Counted from the stretch's first letter, positions 1 through 10,714 are shown. The stretch: DNA of 64,000 nt from an uncultured Ulvibacter sp. (GCA_913063405.1 CAJXZB010000005.1:1-64000); one strand, 5' to 3'. Numbers and translations: made by a program. The notes: a model not told the origin generated them from the sequence alone.

Positions 1-2954
1 GGTGGTACTGTCTGACTTGTGAATACTAAATCACATAAATCTAATGGATCGGTTCCGTCTAGTATCTCTTGTCCGTTGGTTACACCGTCACCATCGCAGT
101 CTAATAAGTCCCATGAAGCACTCATTGGACCACTTACACTTCCTGTCATATAATTACAAGGGTCTTGTGGATCTGTTCCATCGGTAATCTCATCACCATT
201 GGTTACTCCGTCGCCATCACAATCTAATGCTTCCCACTCTGGAGTTACTATTGAAATATCTTGACTAGCAGCTAAGTAATCACAAGGATCATTTGGATCT
301 GTGGCATCTATTACTTCTTGTCCGTTGGTTACACCATCACCATCACAGTCCGCAGCAGCCCATACATCATATGCAGCTTGCTCAGAACTTCCTGGATTCA
401 TCGGATCTACTTGAACCGTTGGATTCGTAACACTACAAGGATCAACTGGATCTGTTCCATTGGTAGCTTCCGTTCCGTTGGTCTCGCCATCACCATCACA
501 ATCCGCAGCTGCCCATACACCATAGTTTGGATCTGCAGGATCTGGAATCGTAGCAATTGTTACACTACAAGGATCAAATGGATCTGTTCCATTGGTAACT
601 TCTGTTCCATTGGTCTCACCATCACCATCACAATCAGCAGCAGCCCATATAGCATAGTTTGGATCTGTAGGATCTGGAATCGTAGCAACAGTTAGACTAC
701 AAGGATCCTGAGGATCGGTACCGTTGGTTACTTCTTCACCGTTAGTCTCACCATCACCGTCACAATCGGCAGCGGCCCATATATCATATGCAGCTTGCTC
801 TGGACTTCCAGGATTCATCGGATCTATTTGAACCGTTTGATTAGTTACGCTACACGGATCCATTGGATCGGTTCCATCTATTACTTCTTGTCCATTACTA
901 GTTCCGTCACCATCACAATCGGCTAATAACCACATTGTTGTTTGAGGAAGAGTTACTAGAACTGGGCTATAATCACACGGATTAAATGGATCTGTGGCAT
1001 CTATTACTTCTTGTCCGTTGGTTACACCATCACCGTCACAATCAGCGGCAGCCCAAATATCGTATGCGGCTTGTTCTGAACTTCCTGGATTCATCGGATC
1101 TACTTGAACCGTTGGATTCGTAACACTACAAGGATCAAATGGATCTGTTCCATTGGTAGCTTCCGTTCCGTTGGTCTCGCCATCACCATCACAATCCGCG
1201 ACTTGCCATATTGGATTAGAAGTATCCTCATCTCCTATGGTTCCATCATCCACACAAGGATCATTGGGATCTGGATCAATAGAATCACAGGTGCCATCTC
1301 CATCTGTGTCAAGGCATCCAACTATTGTAACTGACTCTGTAAGATCATCTCCTGCAGTTGTTGGATCATTTTGATCTCCTTCGGCAGCAGAAGTTATATT
1401 TGTAATTGTATTACCATCTTGACCAACATTTACAGTTCCTTCGATCGTAAGAGTTGCACTAGCACCATTTGTTAGATTTGGAATTGTCCAAGAAGGAGAG
1501 GTATAACTACCTGAGCTTACATTTCCATTATTTCCAGTAGGTGTAAGACCAATTGGTATAATGTCGTCTAAAGAAATATTAGTTGCAGTATCTGGCCCAT
1601 TATTCGTAACGGTGATAGTAAATGTTACTATATCTGCTTCTGCAGGTATAGGATTTCCACTAGTAAGTATCTTTACAGTCTGTAGATCTGCTGATGGAAC
1701 ACTACAAGAAACCGGAGCTGTTCCCGCAAATTTTGTAGACGTACAAGGGGCATCATTTGAGAATCCCGCTGTTAAAGTTATTAAACCACCATCTGCTGGC
1801 ATTTGAACTCCTAAAAATGTATGTGTGGTGGCAGTGTCTAATGAACCTACCGCTACACTTGCTGTGCCATCTCCTGTAAGATCTAAGGTTCCTGTTGGAG
1901 GTGGATTAGTGAAAATCACTGAAACATCGGCTGTAAAAAAGTCATCGTTTGGATTTGCCCCAGCCCCGTTATCATTACAAGCGGAAAGATTCGTGGTGGT
2001 TATGTCTGAAACATCGCAAGGTGGCACACTACAAGGCCCCGGAGCGACCCCTGCATTTGGCTCATTGAAACTACAGGCAGGATCCCCTGAAAATGTTGCT
2101 GTAAGGTCTATCGCACCACCATCTGCTGGAAATTGCACGCCGACAAAAGTGTGAGATGTAGTAGAATCCAGAGAACCAACAGCTACAGAAGCGGTTCCGT
2201 CACCTGTTAAATCTAAAGTACCTCCTGGTGGTGGGTTAAAATATGTTACTATTACATCGGCGGTAAAGAAATCATCTGTTTCCGTTCCTGTAGTACCGTT
2301 GTCATTACAAGCCGATTGATTAGTCAATATAATTCCTGTAGCCGTACAGGCCAGTCGTAAATCCAAATCATCTACAAAATTCCAAGTCTCTCTACATCCT
2401 CCCCCGGCAACAAAGGTAAATGTAAAAGTTCCAGAAACAGGTGCTACAAATGTTCCCGGTGGACGTATCCAAACATTCTCTGCTGGTGGAGGTGGGAATG
2501 TTTGAATAAGGTTGCCATCTAATCTAAATTCAAGCACTGGAACGCAAGTAGTTGCTCCCGGTCTTGTTTCTATCATATAGTAGAAGGAAAATGTATATGT
2601 TTCCCCACCAACAACTGTTACTGGTTGTTCAATACCCTCAAAGACCCCTGCACCTAAAGATCTAAATCCAAAATAGCAACCCCCACTTGGAGATGCTGTC
2701 CGAGATTCAAATTGTGAATGAAAAGCACGTGTCACTTCAGTGGATCTATCAGGAGTTGACAGTTGACTCCAGCTATCTGGTGAAGTATTTGCTTGTGGAA
2801 AGTTACCAGTACAATCTACTGCGGCCACATTAAGACCTGGATTGGTTAATAAATTTTGTGAAACACCATTCCATGAAAAAAGTACTAAAACGAAGCTCAG
2901 TACTTTTGCGTAAAATGAAATGTTTTTAAATGAGTATTGAATATAAACTTCCAT
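1..2954 (-). CDS. Large secreted surface protein, 5' part only (runs off window): signal peptide, lectin/CBM-like N-terminal region, DUF11 repeat, many thrombospondin type-3-like DCDGDGxTNGxExxxGTDP repeats
   Basis: Own reverse-strand translation from ATG at 2954 (MEVYIQYSFKNISFYAKVLSFVLVLFSWNGVSQNLLTNPG...) is open to position 1. It contains DLQTVKILTSGNPIPAEADIVTFTITVTNNGPDTATNISL (DUF11) and about 10 copies of DCDGDG(V/E)TNG.E. Absent from the ORF track because it is incomplete. Confidence 0.85.
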   Translation of the reverse strand, partial: MEVYIQYSFKNISFYAKVLSFVLVLFSWNGVSQNLLTNPGLNVAAVDCTGNFPQANTSPDSWSQLSTPDRSTEVTRAFHSQFESRTASPSGGCYFGFRSLGAGVFEGIEQPVTVVGGETYTFSFYYMIETRPGATTCVPVLEFRLDGNLIQTFPPPPAENVWIRPPGTFVAPVSGTFTFTFVAGGGCRETWNFVDDLDLRLACTATGIILTNQSACNDNGTTGTETDDFFTADVIVTYFNPPPGGTLDLTGDGTASVAVGSLDSTTSHTFVGVQFPADGGAIDLTATFSGDPACSFNEPNAGVAPGPCSVPPCDVSDITTTNLSACNDNGAGANPNDDFFTADVSVIFTNPPPTGTLDLTGDGTASVAVGSLDTATTHTFLGVQMPADGGLITLTAGFSNDAPCTSTKFAGTAPVSCSVPSADLQTVKILTSGNPIPAEADIVTFTITVTNNGPDTATNISLDDIIPIGLTPTGNNGNVSSGSYTSPSWTIPNLTNGASATLTIEGTVNVGQDGNTITNITSAAEGDQNDPTTAGDDLTESVTIVGCLDTDGDGTCDSIDPDPNDPCVDDGTIGDEDTSNPIWQVADCDGDGETNGTEATNGTDPFDPCSVTNPTVQVDPMNPGSSEQAAYDIWAAADCDGDGVTNGQEVIDATDPFNPCDYSPVLVTLPQTTMWLLADCDGDGTSNGQEVIDGTDPMDPCSVTNQTVQIDPMNPGSPEQAAYDIWAAADCDGDGETNGEEVTNGTDPQDPCSLTVATIPDPTDPNYAIWAAADCDGDGETNGTEVTNGTDPFDPCSVTIATIPDPADPNYGVWAAADCDGDGETNGTEATNGTDPVDPCSVTNPTVQVDPMNPGSSEQAAYDVWAAADCDGDGVTNGQEVIDATDPNDPCDYLAASQDISIVTPEWEALDCDGDGVTNGDEITDGTDPQDPCNYMTGSVSGPMSASWDLLDCDGDGVTNGQEILDGTDPLDLCDLVFTSQTVP

Positions 2955-2989
2955 AAGTAAAACACTATAGGTTAATATTATTATGTAAA

Positions 2990-3322
2990 TTATTTCTTTT
3001 TTGATTTAGACATCTCACTAATGTTATTAGTTGCTTGATTTTTCATTTCCTGAAGCACTTTAATCGTATTGTCTTTACTTCCGTCATTTACAAAACAAAG
3101 ATGGTAATCCTTATTTTCTTTAATGAAGCTTACGAATGCTTTTTGGTTCAATCGATCTTCCTCGTTGTAACAGGGAATAATTATACCAGTTTTTATATTA
3201 GTTGTTTTACGGTTTGAATTATTTATAGTACAAACATATCTCAGTTTGCATCCCTGCTTTGAAGATTTTCGGCGGATAGAAATCTTCTGTCGGTGAATAC
3301 CGTTTATCGACAGATGTACCAT
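2990..3322 (-). pseudogene. Glycosyltransferase family 2 N-terminal remnant
   Basis: NIKTGIIIPCYNEEDRLNQKAFVSFIKENKDYHLCFVNDGSKDNTIKVLQEMK is a GT2 N-terminus; ORF stops about 70 aa into the domain. Confidence 0.65.
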
Positions 3323-3361
3323 TCATCGAAACCCGTATCTTTGAGAAGAAAGTCATAGTGA

Positions 3362-3577
3362 CTATTGTAACACTGCCAGTTGAAATGTCATTGCAACAAA
3401 GGACAATACAAGAAGAAACGTTATTAAAATCGCAGCGTCCGAAAAAGCCGAAGGCCCAAGGAATCTACCAAGTAACAAGTTATATAGATAGTTACCTCCA
3501 TTTACCAAAAAGCCGCTTAACATAAACAATTGCTCTGGCGCAAGTCGAAATATAGCTTTTTGAGTGAACGCTTTCAT
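3362..3577 (-). pseudogene. Oligosaccharide flippase/MATE-like N-terminal remnant
   Basis: MKAFTQKAIFRLAPEQLFMLSGFLVNGGNYLYNLLLGRFLGPSAFSDAAILITFLLVLSFVAMTFQLA, then stop at 71 aa. Confidence 0.6.
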
Positions 3578-3584
3578 CCTTTAT

Positions 3585-3884
3585 TTAAGCCGCCGCCGAT
3601 AAGACACGTTGATCTTCTAACTTTCTAAACGGACCCAAAATTTTTCTATTCTTACCAGTAAAAACTGTGAGCGACTTGTTTATCCGAAACGCCTGACCCT
3701 TTAGACTTTTGAACATCAACGCCGCCGAAAGGTCAAGGTCATCCAATTCCGCTAGACTTATTATTAGTTGATCTTCGTCTCTCAGTTTATACACGAAAAA
3801 ATCTCTTATTGCGAAAATTTGATTAGCGCCTAATCTACCGCTTAAAGTAAATACCTTGTCTATTTTTGAAATTTGTAATGCCAT
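3585..3884 (-). CDS. STAS-like anti-sigma-factor-antagonist domain protein
   Basis: 99 aa ORF MALQISKIDKVFTLSGRLGANQIFAIRDFF...LIISLAELDDLDLSAALMFKSLKGQA; STAS-like pattern. Confidence 0.55.
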   Translation of the reverse strand: MALQISKIDKVFTLSGRLGANQIFAIRDFFVYKLRDEDQLIISLAELDDLDLSAALMFKSLKGQAFRINKSLTVFTGKNRKILGPFRKLEDQRVLSAAA

Positions 3885-4346
3885 AATAATATGTTTTAGT
3901 TAATGATTTGCATTGAGCTTTGTATCACTCTATTGTAAACTACCTTAAGTATTCTATTTGGAGCCGATACTTGAACTTGAGAGAGCGGTGGGCAACCTTA
4001 AGTTGTTGCTGTTTAGATTGAGTAGTTAATAGTATCATACAAATTGATTTAATAATTATTTAGCAAATATCAGGGAAGAGATTGAAGAAATATCTCGTGG
4101 ATCGGTGAATGGTAATTTGCCATAGATGAATTGGGTCAATTCTAACCATTAACTGCCATCTAATACAAAGCAACCTATAATACCTCAACGGCTCATTATA
4201 CCTTCATTTTTTTCTTTGGACCATGAGAATTGCCTTCAAGGATAATTAAACCTATCTCAGATACAATTTCCCTTCGATGAATGGCAGTCAACTGTAGATT
4301 AGATTCAACACATCTGGTTATAACTTGTATCTGTAAATCAACAACA

Positions 4347-6379
4347 ATGAAAAACTCAATCACTACCTTAATAATACTATTGACATTTACTGCATCAGCC
4401 CAGAAAATGAATGTTGGATTTTCGTATTTAGAGAATCAGGAATATCAAAGGGCAACACTATTTTTGAAGAGATATTACAAGGCTTCCCTAATAATAAAAC
4501 TGCACGTTTATGCTATGGCAGGGCATTGGGTTTGATGGGTGGACCTTTAGAAGCAAAACTTCTTTTTTCGGAATTGCTAGAAGAATATCCTGGCGATTTA
4601 GAACTAGAGTTAAATTATGCAGAATCATTATTATGGAATAGCGAATTTTATGAAGCAAAAATATTCTATCAACAACTGGTAATAAACCATCCTGAAAGTT
4701 TTTCAGCTTTATTAGGGTTTTCAAATACGCTGTCAAATTTAAAAGACTACGATAACGTACTTATCTATATTAAAAAAGCATTGGCAGTTGATCCTGGAAA
4801 CAGGAATGCTTTAATTTCCCAAAAATATATTCGTCTAGGTAAAGCAGCAAAATTGGTTGAATGAAACCAGACAAGTACAGCACTCGAATTATTGAACTTA
4901 AACCTAATCGATTTTTCGAAAGATTTGGGCCCCCGCAATTAAATAAGATCAATATTTATCTACTGCAAAATGATTTAGACAATACTCAGGAATTGTACAA
5001 TCAATTTGAAGACGGTATTTTTTCAAAAATGGGGGTTGTCATTAATTGCGCATAAAAAAAGAAAAAATAAAAATGCTTTGAGTTTGGTTAAAGAAGCAAA
5101 AGAAATGGCTGTTCAGAGAAATGATACTAGTCTTACCCTTAAGGCAAATGAGCGATATGTTCAGGCACTATTATGGAACGGAAAACTATCTGAAGCAAAA
5201 ACGCAGATCGGAGAACTTGAAAAAGTGCATCCAAATAACTCGACAATTAATAGCCTTTGGGCTACCTACGGAATGTACTCCGGAAAGCTCAATAAAAGTC
5301 TTGAACATTACAAACAAATATTGCAACGAGATTCTACTTCATTTGATGGAAATTTAGGAATTGCAAATACATACCGAGAAAAGGGAGAACTTACTAAAGC
5401 TTATAACTATGCTAAAAAAACCTTGAAGTACTATCCCAATCAAAAAGATGCAATGGGATTGGTTAAGACAATTGAAACAGGTTTATCCCCAAGCATCAAT
5501 ACAACGGCAACCTATACCATTGATAATGGTGACAATGAGGCATATTCATTCGCTGCACAAACAGAAATTCCTTGGTCGGAACGATTTGTTACAACCTTTG
5601 GATACAATTATAGAACAACTCAAAATTTGAAAAGTAAGGAAATGGCGTATAACACCAATGCATCTTTAGGGCTGAAATATAGATTACTAAATAATACTTG
5701 GGTAGAAGGTCAATTAGGGTTTATAAAGGCAAATGCAACCTCTAATGATTATCAAGACATAAATGGGTCCATTTCGTTAAAATCACGTCTATTTTCTTTA
5801 CAGTACTTAGAACTAGAGTATCGCAGAGAATTGCAAAACTTTAATGCGAGTTTAATTGACAAAAAGATCTTTATGAATAACTTTAAGTTCAATTATAATA
5901 TGGGTACAAACTTTGGTTTAGGTTGGTATACTAGTTATATTTTTACAACTCAAACCGATAGTAACACACGAAATCTACTATTCACCTCATTGTATTATAC
6001 TATTACAAAACACCCAAATATAAAAGCTGGAGTTAATTATCAATTTCTTAATTTTAAAAACCAAATCCCGGAATTATATTTTAGTCCATCCAAATATCAA
6101 TCTCTTGAAGTATTTATTGATGTTTCAGGTAAGCTTAAAAGCCTGAATTACAGCGTTAATGTGGCTGGTGGATATCAATATGTAGAGGATAATAGCACTA
6201 CTTCACTTTTTCGTATGGAAGGAAAACTTGACTATACAGCTACAAATAGATTGAAATTGGGAGTTTACGCAAAGTATAGTAACAATGCTTCAGAAACGGC
6301 ATCGGGATTTCAATTTACAGAGGTTGGATTCAAGTTAAGATGGCAGCTAACAAAAAAACCATTATTTAAATTCAACTAA
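4347..6379 (+). pseudogene. TPR + C-terminal outer-membrane beta-barrel protein (YaiO-like), interrupted by frameshifts
   Basis: Four overlapping + strand ORFs (4281-4535, 4526-4864, 4861-5055, 5006-6379) form one TPR/barrel protein if frames are switched; starts MKNSITTLIILLTFTASAQKMNVGF, ends FKLRWQLTKKPLFKFN. Confidence 0.7.
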
Positions 6380-7125
6380 AGTAAATTCAGGCGTTTCATT
6401 AATTCAGGGCGATTGGCACGGCTAATAGGAATAACATCTCTGGCAATCAATACACTGTTGTCCTCTATATCAATAATTTTATTAATGTTAATGACAAATG
6501 ATCGGTGTATTTTCAAAAATAAAGAACCTGGTAATTTCTCTTCGATTTTCTTCAATGTTGAATGTACCGTATAGTTTTTATCCTCAGTTTTAATCAATAT
6601 ATAATCGCCTTTAGCTTCAATTAAGTAAATCGTTTCAGAGGCTATTTTAATAAGTCTTCTATCGATATTAACGTACAGTTCTTTTTTGGAAACTCCTTCT
6701 GTTTCAGAAGTAGCCGATGAAATTTTCGGCTGTTTAGATGTAGTAGCCGATGAAATTTTCGGCTGTTTAGATGTAGCAAAATTTTCAACTTTCTGAATGG
6801 CCTTTAAAAATCTCGGTAAGGTAATGGGCTTTACTAAATAATCTATAATGCAATCATATTCAAACGCTTCAATGGCAAAATTCTTATCGGATGTAGTAAG
6901 GACAATTTTAGGTGGGTTCTTAACGGTATCAATAAAGTCGAAACCAGTAAAATCTGGCATATGGATATCCAAAAAGATTAAATCAACCTCATTTTTATTC
7001 AAAAATTTAATCGCCTGCAGCGCATTTGGGAACTCTTCAATTACTTCTATTGAATCAACTTGATCACATAAATGCGATATAATTGCTCTTGCAGCCAATT
7101 CATCATCGATTATAATACTATTCAT
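6376..7125 (-). CDS. LytTR-family response regulator (REC-LytTR)
   Basis: MNSIIIDDELAARAIISHL...IFLDIHMPDFTGFDFI...LVKPI...LYVNIDRRLIKIASETIYLIEAKGDYILIKT...FLKIHRSFVININKI. Confidence 0.9.
   Translation of the reverse strand: MNSIIIDDELAARAIISHLCDQVDSIEVIEEFPNALQAIKFLNKNEVDLIFLDIHMPDFTGFDFIDTVKNPPKIVLTTSDKNFAIEAFEYDCIIDYLVKPITLPRFLKAIQKVENFATSKQPKISSATTSKQPKISSATSETEGVSKKELYVNIDRRLIKIASETIYLIEAKGDYILIKTEDKNYTVHSTLKKIEEKLPGSLFLKIHRSFVININKIIDIEDNSVLIARDVIPISRANRPELMKRLNLL
6710..6775. repeat. Perfect 33-bp tandem duplication in the REC-LytTR linker
   Basis: gtagccgatgaaattttcggctgtttagatgta x2; encodes TSKQPKISSAT twice. Confidence 0.95.
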
Positions 7126-7136
7126 AAGTAGGTTAA

Positions 7137-7454
7137 TTACAAGATATTTACAAACTTCGTCATTTGAGAGAGTATTATTTCAAATTCTCCACGTTTCTCT
7201 AAAGATTCGATTTTTAAATCTTCTTCAAAACCTGTGGCAAGGTAGTAACTCTTTTCTAGCCCTAAAATACTAATTTTATGCTTAAGCTTATGAACATTTT
7301 CTGCCGCCTTCATAAAATGTCCATTTTTCATGTTCATAGTATATGCGTCAATTTCCACTGGTAGCTCCACTTTGATAATATTGATTAGCTTTTGTTTAAA
7401 ACCTTCATCCCCTAATGCTAGTTCCTGAATATATTTCAGATTTGGCTCTTCCAT
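7137..7454 (-). CDS. Hpt (histidine phosphotransfer) domain protein
   Basis: MEEPNLKYIQELALGDEGFKQKLINIIKVELPVEIDAYTMNMKNGHFMKAAENVHKLKHKISILGL; start overlaps the stop of the kinase gene. Confidence 0.75.
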   Translation of the reverse strand: MEEPNLKYIQELALGDEGFKQKLINIIKVELPVEIDAYTMNMKNGHFMKAAENVHKLKHKISILGLEKSYYLATGFEEDLKIESLEKRGEFEIILSQMTKFVNIL

Positions 7455-9556
7455 TATTTCTGTTTTCTCAATGTAAAATAAAAAGTGGTCCCTTGGCCCA
7501 CTACACTTTCCAACCATATTCTTCCATCATACAAGTCAACTATCTTCTTTACAATAGACAATCCAATACCCGAAGACACTTTACCCTTTTTAAGGGACTG
7601 AAATATTTTAAATATTTTTTCATGAAACTTCTTTTCAATTCCAACACCATTATCTGTAATTGAAAACAGGTAGTACAAGTTTTTATCTTCAACGTCAATC
7701 TCAATTAAGCCCTTATCCTTATCAATATATCGTATTGCATTTCCAATTAGATTTTGGAACAACTGTTGAACTCGCACTCTATCTGCATTAATTATCGGTA
7801 GTTTCTTTTTCAAAGAAAGTTTGATGTGATCTGGGAAATATAAAATTTGATGAATATCACTTAGTACATCATTAAGATCAACAGCTTCACTCACAGTCCT
7901 CTCTGAAGTCACACTTGAATATTCTAAAACATCAATGATCAATTGCTCCATTTTTTCAAGAGTCGATTCAATAAGGCCTATATTTTGGGTTGTTTCTTTA
8001 TTGAACAGATCCTCGTTATCTTCTTTTATCCAATCCACGAGGGCATAGATACTTCGCAATGGTGATTTTAAATCATGAGAAACAATATGAGCATACTCCT
8101 CCAATTCATTATTGCTAATTTCCAACTTTTTCAACAACTGTCTATTTTGGGCCTCTGTCTTTTCTCTTTCAATTAAATTGATGGCGTTTCGCAATTGTAA
8201 TGCTACTAATTGGGCAATATTTGTTAACGTCTTTAAATGAGCTTTGGTAAAATAACTTTTATCATAATGTTCAGAATCTATAACCCCCAACACCTTGCCA
8301 TTAAACACAATAGGAACTGTAATTTCTGAGTACCTTCGTCTATCATCCACTATATAATGCTCATCTAAACTGGTGTCACTAATTACCTCTCCAATTCCAG
8401 TGTTAGCTACCCTGCCAACAATTCCACTACCTAAAGGAAGACTAATTCTGTTTAAAACCTCTTTTTCTCCTGTTAGCTTTTCACCATGTGCGGCTATTTG
8501 TTCTAAAGAATTTGTATTATAATCGACTATATAAATCACACAATCATCAGATCCTAAATACTCGGAAATATTGCTAGTTAATTCCCAGGCAATTTCGTTA
8601 ATATCAGTTTTACCTAGAATTGATTTAGCTACGTTGTTTACCATTTCAATAGTCAACTTTTCATCACGTCTGGCCGTTATATCTTCAATTATTGCAACTT
8701 GACATTTGATATTCCCTTCTTGATCTCTTACTGCGTTTACAGATGTCTTTGACCAAAAGTAATCTCCATTTTTTTTTCTATATCTTTTATTAATAATAAA
8801 ATCATCAATCTCTCCGGCATCCAATTTTGAAAGGTACCTCTGCAACTCTGGAAAATCTTTGGCAAAGGAAACATCTTTAATAGTTAATGACTTCATCTCA
8901 CTCTCGCTATAACCTAATAGGTTCTGAAAGGCCTCATTAGACTTAACTATATTTCCAAATTGAGTTAGTATAATTCCAAATGATGAATTATCAACAATAA
9001 TTTCTAACTCTCGTTTCTGTTCCTTTATAATTGTTGCAGCGTTCTCTGCTTCTGTAATATCTCGCACAATCCCCTGAGCGGCAATCGGTTTTTTGTGCTC
9101 ATTTAAGATCAAACTGGCATTGATTTGCACCCACTTTATCTTCTTATTTTTAGTGTAAATTCGAGCCTTATAATTTGAAAAAAAACCATTTTTTATTAAC
9201 TCCTTATAAGAAAGCATTGCATATTCAAAATCCTCTTTGTAGATGAGTTTAATAACATTAAGTGACGTAGTATTAGATTCATATCCAAATAAATCTACTG
9301 CAGCGTCATTCATTTTTAGAATATTACCTTTTAGATCCATAACTACATAGGCATCGATAATATTCTCAAAAACCTCTTGTATTTGGGAGGTTTTTTCTGT
9401 TAACAGTTCTTCAAGTTTTGTGTTAGAGACTTTTAATTGTTGTGTAAGACCAAATAAATCGGCTGATTTTTTTTCAAGAATTAATTCCGCTTGCTTTCTT
9501 GCGGCTCTTTCTCGAGTCAATGCTCGTTCTAATATTGCTATCTTCTTATCATTCAT
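7454..9556 (-). CDS. PAS-PAS-GAF hybrid sensor histidine kinase
   Basis: Coiled-coil, two PAS domains (ENIIDAYVVMDLKGNILKMND; IIVDNSSFGIILTQFGNIVKSNEAF), GAF, HisKA (EYAHIVSHDLKSPLRSI), HATPase (NLIGNAIRYIDKDKG; GIGLSIVKKIV). Confidence 0.92.
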   Translation of the reverse strand: MNDKKIAILERALTRERAARKQAELILEKKSADLFGLTQQLKVSNTKLEELLTEKTSQIQEVFENIIDAYVVMDLKGNILKMNDAAVDLFGYESNTTSLNVIKLIYKEDFEYAMLSYKELIKNGFFSNYKARIYTKNKKIKWVQINASLILNEHKKPIAAQGIVRDITEAENAATIIKEQKRELEIIVDNSSFGIILTQFGNIVKSNEAFQNLLGYSESEMKSLTIKDVSFAKDFPELQRYLSKLDAGEIDDFIINKRYRKKNGDYFWSKTSVNAVRDQEGNIKCQVAIIEDITARRDEKLTIEMVNNVAKSILGKTDINEIAWELTSNISEYLGSDDCVIYIVDYNTNSLEQIAAHGEKLTGEKEVLNRISLPLGSGIVGRVANTGIGEVISDTSLDEHYIVDDRRRYSEITVPIVFNGKVLGVIDSEHYDKSYFTKAHLKTLTNIAQLVALQLRNAINLIEREKTEAQNRQLLKKLEISNNELEEYAHIVSHDLKSPLRSIYALVDWIKEDNEDLFNKETTQNIGLIESTLEKMEQLIIDVLEYSSVTSERTVSEAVDLNDVLSDIHQILYFPDHIKLSLKKKLPIINADRVRVQQLFQNLIGNAIRYIDKDKGLIEIDVEDKNLYYLFSITDNGVGIEKKFHEKIFKIFQSLKKGKVSSGIGLSIVKKIVDLYDGRIWLESVVGQGTTFYFTLRKQK

Positions 9557-10091
9557 TCTTGGTAATACTGAACTTTACCTCCGTTCCTTCCTCAGTCAAC
9601 TTTTCTACAAGGATGGTAGCTGTAGAATTAAAATGCTTAAATGTTTTATTCATCAACCCTAATCCGTAACTATACATAGTTCTGCTCGACTTGTAGAGTA
9701 AAATTAATGAAGTATCCGATTTCTCATGTGTAGTAAAGGTAGGCAATTCTGCATTAGGATATATCTTCCTCACTTCCACATGGATATGATTTTCAATAGA
9801 AGAAATCATCTCAATTGGTCATTATAATTTTCCATAAGTCTAGGATAACTTCGTTCTAAAACCCAAAAAAAATGTTCGGTATACACCAAAAGTAAATCGT
9901 CTACAGAGAATCTAGTTCTTGCACTTAGGTTTGTTACAAGCACTAGCATTTCAGAAAAACTATATGTTCAAATGGAGGTATAGATACCCTGAGATTCCAG
10001 ATTCGATTCTTCCAATAATAGTATCAACCATTTCCACGCCAAATTTTTGTTCTACTAGGTTCAAAAACTCTGTGTATATGATTCCTTTCAT
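9549..10091 (-). pseudogene. H-NOX (HNOB) heme sensor gene, disrupted
   Basis: Reverse-strand pieces in different frames: MKGIIYTEFLNLVEQKFGVEMVDTIIGRIESGISG / GIYTSI*TYSFSEMLVLVTNLSARTRFSVDDLLLVYTEHFFWVLERSYPRLMENYNDQLR / MISSIENHIHVEVRKIYPNAELPTF...; matches H-NOX architecture. Confidence 0.8.
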
Positions 10092-10507
10092 TATATTTTT
10101 ATTAATTCATTCTCACACCAATATGAGAGCGTTTTATCTATTTTGTTTACATAATCATCATATTTCAGAGGCTTTAAAATATATCCAGCGATACCAACTT
10201 CATAGCAAGCCAATACGTCTTTACGATTATTGGAGGTCGTTAAAATAATGGTTGGAAGGTATCTAAGTTGGCTATCAGCTTTTAATATTTTCAAAAACTC
10301 CAAACCATTAATTTTAGGCATATTTAAATCCAGAAAAATGATGTTGGGCATAGACAGGTCATCCTTCAATATTTCCAGCGCCTCTTCACCATTCTGAGCT
10401 TCCAATAAATGATGCTCCATTCCTAACTTTTCAATAGCTCGTTTTAACTTAATAATTTCAATTTGATCATCTTCAATAAGAAGAATTTTCAATTTCTTTT
10501 TCCCCAC
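10091..10507 (-). CDS. CheY-like single-domain response regulator
   Basis: MGKKKLKILLIEDDQIEIIKLKRAIEKLG...IIFLDLNMPKINGLEFLKILK...TTSNN...YILKPLKY. Confidence 0.9.
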   Translation of the reverse strand: MGKKKLKILLIEDDQIEIIKLKRAIEKLGMEHHLLEAQNGEEALEILKDDLSMPNIIFLDLNMPKINGLEFLKILKADSQLRYLPTIILTTSNNRKDVLACYEVGIAGYILKPLKYDDYVNKIDKTLSYWCENELIKI

Positions 10508-10714
10508 AATATGTACTTTTAGTAATTACCAAAATTGTAAATATATTTACATTAATTTATCGTAATTTAGTTATAATCCAATAAAAGTGTCGACGGCTAA
10601 CGTTTAAGTGTCGACGAATGGTAATTAAAAGGCCTCTAAATGTGCTTTCAAAAATGTTTTATAACGAAGGAATTAAGTATTTTTAATTTATATAATTAGT
10701 CTTATAATCTATTT

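Noticed and set aside
1104-2154. Several + strand ORFs (e.g. 1104-1334, 1561-1806, 1825-2154)
   Set aside because: They lie antisense to a continuous reverse-strand frame with clear DUF11/TSP3-like domains.
9919-10248. + strand 109-aa ORF
   Set aside because: Antisense to the response regulator and H-NOX sequence; no protein-like motif.
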